A stretch of 64,000 nucleotides of DNA. It comes from Myrmaecium sp. VS I D KN 1 (Eukaryota > Ascomycota > Dothideomycetes > Valsariales > Valsariaceae). The stretch lies in NCBI GenBank assembly GCA_019775845.1, contig JADQAV010000064.1, positions 108,825 to 172,824 of the forward strand. The letters are read 5' to 3'. Under the pieces are notes generated by a model. The model worked only from the letters and a program-made list of their open reading frames with translations, made no database searches and had not been told where the DNA came from. A program made the position numbers and the translations under genes. Positions 59,090-64,000 of this stretch are shown here, in pieces. Numbering within the stretch: the stretch's first letter is position 1; every line of letters begins with the position of its first letter.

Positions 59090-61014
59090 ATGACAAATTC
59101 CTGCATCACCTCGCTCTCCGATCTGCGGTCGGAGGAGTTTGACTATGTCGTCGTCGGGGCTGGGATTGGAGGGATGGTCGTGGCCACCCGCTTGAGCGAG
59201 GACGCCGACGCAACCGTCCTGCTTGTGGAAGCGGGTGCGAATCGCATGGAGGATCCGCGGGTCGTCATCCCGGGCTACATGGCGTCCATGTATGGTGACC
59301 CGGACTTTGATTGGGATATCATGAGTGAGCCGCAGGTAAGCTACACTCGCTGCTGTTCTCTCTCTCTTCCTCTCTGCGATGTAAAACTTATCATTCGCCT
59401 CCCTAGGTCCATGTCAACGGCAGGCAGATCCCCCAGCCTCGGGGCAAGCTCCTCGGTGGCTCCTCCGCCCTCAACTTCTCCGCCATCCTCTACCCAACCA
59501 AGGAAGACTTCAACGCCTGGGAGGCGCTCGGTAACGAGGGCTGGTCCGCTGAAGTAATGGCGCCCTACCTCCGCAAGTTCCACACCTTCACTCCGGCCAC
59601 GCCCACCACCCACGACCTGCTCTCGCTCGACTACATGGACAAGGACAAGCAAGGCCGCGACGGACCCCTTCCCGTCACCATCCCGGAAGTCTACGGCGAC
59701 TTCAACAAGGCGTGGATGAGCACCTTCGAGAAGCTCGGCTGGCCCGCCTCGGGAGACCCGATCGCAGGCGAGCGACTCGGCGCCTTCACATGCCCGCTCT
59801 CCGTCGACCCCAAGACCAAAGCGCGTGGCTACGCCGCCTCGTACTATACCCCCGAGGTGGCCGTCCGTCCTAACTTGCAGATCCTCTGCGAGACGCAGGT
59901 CGAGAAGGTGCTTCTCGAGAAGGACTCCTCCAGCGGCGATCTCACCGCCACAGGCGTGCAGGTGGTAACGAAAGACGGCCATCGCACCGCCATCCGCGCC
60001 CGCCGCGAAGTCATCCTATCCGCCGGCGCCCTTCACACCCCCCAGCTACTCGAGCTCTCCGGCATCGGCTCCCCCGAGATCCTCCAGGCCCACGGCATTC
60101 CCGTCCAGCTTCCCCTCCCTGGTGTCGGCGAGAACCTCCAGGACCACGCCATCTGCGCTTTCAGTTACGAAGTCGCCGACGGCCAGGTCTCCGGCGACGT
60201 CCTGCGCGACCCAGCCGTGCTCGAGGCACTCACAAACCTGTACCGCGACGCCGCCGCCGGTCCGCTGACGGGAAGCCCGATCAGCATCGCCTACCTGCCC
60301 CCCGTTGACGGCGACGGTCCACTGCCACCCGCTGCCATCGAGGAGCTCCTCCAAGCGGCACCGCCGCCGCCCTCCGACAACCCAGCCCTGCGCGCCCAAT
60401 ACGACATCCTCACTAACCTCTACCGCAACCCGACCGCGCCAACCGGCGAGTACATGTACCTCCCCCTGCAACTCCACATGCACCCCACCGGGCCCACCCC
60501 CATGCGCGAGCTCCTCGCCAAAAGCACACCCGGTAACTACATCACCATCATGGTCCTCCTCAACCACCCCTTCTCCCGAGGCAGCGTGCATCTCTCCTCC
60601 GCCTCCCCAACTCATCCGCCCCGCTACGACCCCAACTACCTCGCCCACCCCCTGGACCTCGCTTTCCTCGCCCGCCACGCTCAGTACATCGACCGCCTCG
60701 CCAGCACCCCGCCGCTGGCCGCCTTGCTCCGGCAGCCGCTCCGCCGCATCCCGGCTGAGGCGCCGGATAGTAGGGTGAGTCTGGCGGCGGCGCAGCGTCT
60801 GGTGAGGGAGCGCTTGTTTACGTGTTTTCATCCGTGCGGCGCGGCGGCGATGGGGGAGGTGCTGGATCCCCGCTTGCGGGTCCGGGGTGCGCGTGGCTTG
60901 CGGGTGGTGGATGCGAGTGTGTTTCCCTTGATTCCCGTTGGGAATATACAGGCGACGGTGTATGCGGTGGCGGAGAAGGCGGCGGATTTGATTAGGGAGG
61001 ATTGGCGGCGGTAG
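59090..61014 (+). CDS. GMC oxidoreductase (FAD-dependent alcohol/choline-type)
   Basis: Exons 59090-59335 and 59407-61014 give 617 aa; intron GTAAGC...CCTAG. The ADP-binding motif is VVVGAGIGGMVVATRL with VLLVEAG. The GMC signatures GKLLGGSSALNFS (PROSITE 1 region) and GALHTPQLLELSGIG (signature 2) are intact. The C-terminal catalytic part has FTCFHPCGAAAMG with the general-base His and PVGNIQATVYAVAEKAADLI with the second polar residue. There is no signal peptide, so intracellular action is likely, unlike secreted aryl-alcohol oxidases. The natural alcohol substrate is unknown. It ends tail-to-tail, 94 bp from the HET gene stop. Confidence 0.92.
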
Positions 61015-61108
61015 GGAGGTTGGTAGCTTGTGAGCGTGGGAATGATGGGATGGGGAAGGGTATGTGTTGGTTGAGATAGTGTAGCTTATGTGAATTACTT
61101 TCGACTTA

Positions 61109-63448
61109 TTACACCAAAGTAATCTTCTGCATCCGTGGTCCGGCGTACCAGAAAGCCTCGACGTCACAGACGCCGACCCCGATTCTTTGCGCCTCGCCAT
61201 CTCCCCCCTCCCTCTGAATGACAAGGACATCATACATCCTCCAGCTGAGCTCGGTGATAGTATGCATGACCATATAGCTCGCAGCGCTCCGGTCATTCCT
61301 AATACTCCGCCGTCTCACATAGTCCTGCTTGATTTCCAACACATCCTCATCGCCTTCCGGCGGCGGCTGCGCAGGATGGTCTCTTCCCTCCGCATCCGCA
61401 GTTCGGGAGATAGCAACTAATTCGTACTTCCTTGGACTGCTGCCATCTTTTGAGTTGTCATCGTGGATGTATACCACTCCACAGGAAGAGTTGTGCTCGT
61501 CGAACAGCGTGTACGAGACCATCTCTGGGTCTAAGGGTATGGTTGACGGCGCCTTCTCCCGCTCTGGTCGAGCCATGAGAGACACGGTATAAGCGATAAA
61601 GGACAGTTTCCATGACTCGGGCTTCGTGAAATGGCGCGAGGTTGTGTTGGCCGATACCGGATGTGCGAATAGTACCAGCGGGTTACTCTTGTCGCGGTAT
61701 CCAGGCGCCTTGTCGTCACCTCTGTCATGGACCTCCCAATCACTATGTTGTTGTTGATCCCTCCGTTCACTACCTCCCCGCCACTGATCCGTCGTAAATC
61801 CCGTCCCAGCGTCGGCGTCCACCCAGACGACTCTGCTAAATTGCCGGGGCTGGAGGGAGCCAAAGCACACCGCCCCTTTCCACGCCGCCCAGCTCCAGCT
61901 CGGGAACAGCGGCTTTTTGGTATCATCGTCCAATCTGCGCTCCAAGGTGCTCGACTGCGGGTACCACAGCAGCGCGTACTCGAGCTCCGACGTGGGTAGC
62001 CCGAATAAGAACGGACGGCGAAAGTACGCGCGCATGATATTAGCCAGCCCGGCAAAGGCGTGCAGCGCGTCCGATTGAAAGGTCAGTTTCTTGGTCGAGT
62101 AGAACATGACGGACATGCCGTACAGCTCGGTGTTCAAGAACGCAGTGCCTTGCTGCGAGAGCCCGGGGATGCCGAAGTTTGCCAGCGTCAGCTCGGGGCC
62201 TGGTTCCTTGTGCAGCGGGGCGTGCACGTCTTCGGCTGTCCAGCCGTCTTCGCTCGCCAGGAAACAGCCGTCCCGCCCGAGATGGATTTTCCGCAGCGAC
62301 AGGCATTCCTCTTGGTATGTCCATCCGCGCTCCTGCCACACGCGCGGACCGTAGCCGGGGAGGAAGATCTGCCGGTTCGCGAGCTGCATGCCGCGGACCT
62401 CGACGACGTGTTGCGTCCATCGTTTCGGGTGGTCTGCGCGTTGGCCCGGCAAACCGGCATCGGCGTTGGTCCCGTATGCAGCGATGATGGTGGCTACGGC
62501 GCAACCGTAGATGCGGTCCATCGCGTTGATCAGGTCGATCTTCCGCTCGTCGTCCTGCACGATGCACAGCGAGTCCACCCAGACATACCGCTCCCCGATC
62601 GCGGCGGTGAACTCCATGGCATCCGCGATCGTCCTCGGCAGCTTCGACGGCGCGAGGCTGCCGGGCTTGCGCAAGAGCAGATCCCGCGCCTTCAGATTCT
62701 TAAACGCCTGGTCACCTCCCCAGACGTAACTCAAGGCAAGGTATCTGCATCCCGCCGGACCACGCACCAGCACGACGCTCCGCTGCTGCACGTCGATGAC
62801 GCGAAACTCCCGCAGCGGCTCCTGCGTGAACCCCGCCACGGCCTTTCCGGAGGGGTATCGTCCAATCCATTTCCGAATCCGCGCAAAGTCCAGCAGCTGC
62901 CCGACCCGCGCGCCTTCGAACGGCACCTCGCTCTCGCTGAGCCGGTGCACGGGCAGGACCTTGAAGGCGCTGAATTGGACGCTAACCCCTTGAAAATCGC
63001 GGAGCAGGATCTCGATCTCGTAGACGTGGGCGTCCGAGCCGGCGATTTGCGCTTCGATCTTGCGGCTGTTCGACAGCGTGATGTAGATGTCTGGCGAAGC
63101 GTGCCCGTCGTAGCTGATGTGCTGGAGATCCTGTGTTCGGGTCTCGTAGCCGGCGGCGATGGTTAGCGTGATGAGCCGGCAGAAGTTACATTGCTCGGCT
63201 TTGCGGAGGATGTCTGTAAGGAAGCCCAGGGCGAGCTCCGGAAGGTTTTCCGTGACTTTCCGACACGACGGCGGTTTTGCGCGGTTGTTGCCATGCTGTA
63301 GAGCCGCTCCAGGCACGTATTGTCGGAACAGTGTGACTTCGACGGGGTTGCTCAGGAGCCACTCGAAATTGATCTCGCCGCAGACGTCGCATAGATGAGG
63401 ACAGCGCGGCGCTGTCGAGGTGTCCAAATACCAAGGTCTCGAAGCCAT
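61109..63448 (-). CDS. HET-domain (heterokaryon incompatibility) protein
   Basis: Single-exon ORF, 779 aa from the start MASRPWYLDTST; a longer 833-aa form from 63610 is possible but its extra N-terminus lacks domain character. After a Cys-containing N-terminal region (CPHLCDVCGEINF) comes the HET domain (about residues 230-390): CRYLALSYVWGG, RYVWVDSLCIVQDD, DRIYGCAVATIIAAYG and WQERGWTYQEECLSLRK. HET proteins trigger cell death on non-self recognition during hyphal fusion, usually with partner loci; this one's role is inferred. The C-terminal half has no recognised domain. Subtelomeric location is common for HET genes. Confidence 0.9.
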   Translation of the reverse strand: MASRPWYLDTSTAPRCPHLCDVCGEINFEWLLSNPVEVTLFRQYVPGAALQHGNNRAKPPSCRKVTENLPELALGFLTDILRKAEQCNFCRLITLTIAAGYETRTQDLQHISYDGHASPDIYITLSNSRKIEAQIAGSDAHVYEIEILLRDFQGVSVQFSAFKVLPVHRLSESEVPFEGARVGQLLDFARIRKWIGRYPSGKAVAGFTQEPLREFRVIDVQQRSVVLVRGPAGCRYLALSYVWGGDQAFKNLKARDLLLRKPGSLAPSKLPRTIADAMEFTAAIGERYVWVDSLCIVQDDERKIDLINAMDRIYGCAVATIIAAYGTNADAGLPGQRADHPKRWTQHVVEVRGMQLANRQIFLPGYGPRVWQERGWTYQEECLSLRKIHLGRDGCFLASEDGWTAEDVHAPLHKEPGPELTLANFGIPGLSQQGTAFLNTELYGMSVMFYSTKKLTFQSDALHAFAGLANIMRAYFRRPFLFGLPTSELEYALLWYPQSSTLERRLDDDTKKPLFPSWSWAAWKGAVCFGSLQPRQFSRVVWVDADAGTGFTTDQWRGGSERRDQQQHSDWEVHDRGDDKAPGYRDKSNPLVLFAHPVSANTTSRHFTKPESWKLSFIAYTVSLMARPEREKAPSTIPLDPEMVSYTLFDEHNSSCGVVYIHDDNSKDGSSPRKYELVAISRTADAEGRDHPAQPPPEGDEDVLEIKQDYVRRRSIRNDRSAASYMVMHTITELSWRMYDVLVIQREGGDGEAQRIGVGVCDVEAFWYAGPRMQKITLV

Positions 63449-63724
63449 GACCGCGGCTTGAAGGGATTGTGTGAGGGGTGAGTGACGGGATGAGGTGGGG
63501 TAGGATCCCCGCCATCTTGATGCATGAGAGAAGGCTTTTAAGAGGTTGGTTGATCCTTTCGGCCCCCACGTATATATTGACGTGTAGTATGGTCGCAAAG
63601 TAATCGTCAACCTCGAAAATAGCTCAGCCTTCCTGCATATGTAGGTCCTACTTCTGTGCGAGGAGTCGAAAAGGAGAGGTAGGTATATAGCTATGAAGAA
63701 GACATATTACAGATCAAGACCTTG

Positions 63725-63970
63725 CTAAAGTACAAACGCCTCCGCAAGAGAGACATGCTCAACTAACGTCTCCTCCTCCGCCTGCCGCAGCTTCTCCACC
63801 ACAAACCCATCCAGCTCAGCTTGCTCCTCCTCCGTCAGCAAACGCAGCCGGTCTTCAAGCGAGGTGAAAGGGCCAAAGTGCCGCTCATCAAGGCACTGCC
63901 AGTACACATCGTCAAAGAGGAAGGGTCGGGTAGCCGCAAGCACGAACCAGAAAACGCCGTTGTCGAGCGA
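63725..63970 (-). pseudogene. 3' end of a gene truncated by the telomere
   Basis: The minus strand is open for 82 codons (SLDNGVFWFVLAATRP... to ...HVSLAEAFVL stop) without interruption up to the first telomere repeat, where an in-frame TAA follows at once in the telomere itself. Only a Met at residue 11 could start it, giving 72 aa. The Glu/Leu-rich helix-like composition and the stop-free frame suggest the tail of a real gene whose 5' part is lost. I recognise no family; it does not resemble the telomere-linked helicases of some fungi. Confidence 0.6.
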
Positions 63971-64000
63971 GGGTTAGGGTTAGGGTTAGGGTTAGGGTTA
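63971..64000 (+). repeat. Telomere repeat array, 5 x TTAGGG (end of chromosome)
   Basis: Perfect GGGTTA units fill the last 30 bp, G-rich strand running 5' to 3' to the right edge, which is the orientation expected for a right chromosome end. The array is short, so the assembly may have been trimmed. No subtelomeric tandem repeats precede it. Confidence 0.95.

Noticed and set aside
60046-61296. 416-codon antisense ORF over the GMC gene
   Set aside because: Overlaps catalytic regions of a conserved enzyme and has low-complexity composition.

Overview
This window is the right end of a chromosome of a filamentous ascomycete (Pezizomycotina). The signs are short spliced introns (about 50-130 bp, GT...AG), fungal-specific families (SPA2 polarisome protein, HET-domain protein, Pth11/rhodopsin-like membrane protein, CBM1 modules), an AT-rich block that looks RIP-mutated on the left, and five TTAGGG telomere units at the right edge. 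I cannot resolve the class or species from sequence alone.

Layout. 1-3540: gene-less, very AT-rich repeat block with a decayed Ty1/copia RNase H end (minus strand), a TIR element of about 520 bp with a GC-rich core, and a second decayed TIR copy. 3.7-41.4 kb: mostly housekeeping or core genes: a coiled-coil protein, two MFS transporters in convergent orientation, SPA2, an ING/Yng2-type PHD protein, a 533-aa unknown protein ending only 14 bp before a Hos2-type histone deacetylase, SLX4, a secreted GH43 arabinanase, a CPD-type photolyase with two plausible starts, a degenerate kinase fragment, and an M28 glutamate carboxypeptidase-like ectoenzyme. 42-49 kb: secreted enzymes (S10 serine carboxypeptidase; an uncharacterised domain followed by three CBM1 modules). 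49.9-64 kb: a subtelomeric accessory region with an SDR-like protein, a 17-exon amino acid permease, a 9-exon phytanoyl-CoA-dioxygenase-family enzyme, a Pth11-like membrane protein, a GMC oxidoreductase, a HET-domain protein, and an open reading frame cut directly by the telomere.

How genes may work together. Chromatin and DNA-repair genes cluster by position (Yng2-like, Hos2-like, SLX4, photolyase), but nothing shows joint regulation. The subtelomeric group combines three oxidoreductases, one permease and one receptor-like membrane protein. Two divergent pairs (permease/dioxygenase and Pth11-like/GMC) each share a promoter of about 920 bp. There is no PKS, NRPS or terpene synthase, so a small catabolic or tailoring cluster is an inference only. 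The genes I consider most worth following up are the telomere-truncated ORF, the 14-bp gene spacing at the HDAC, the triple-CBM1 protein, and the TIR element in the repeat block.

Gene models were built by hand from splice-site consensus and reading-frame continuity. For all multi-exon genes listed, the joined exon lengths are multiples of three.
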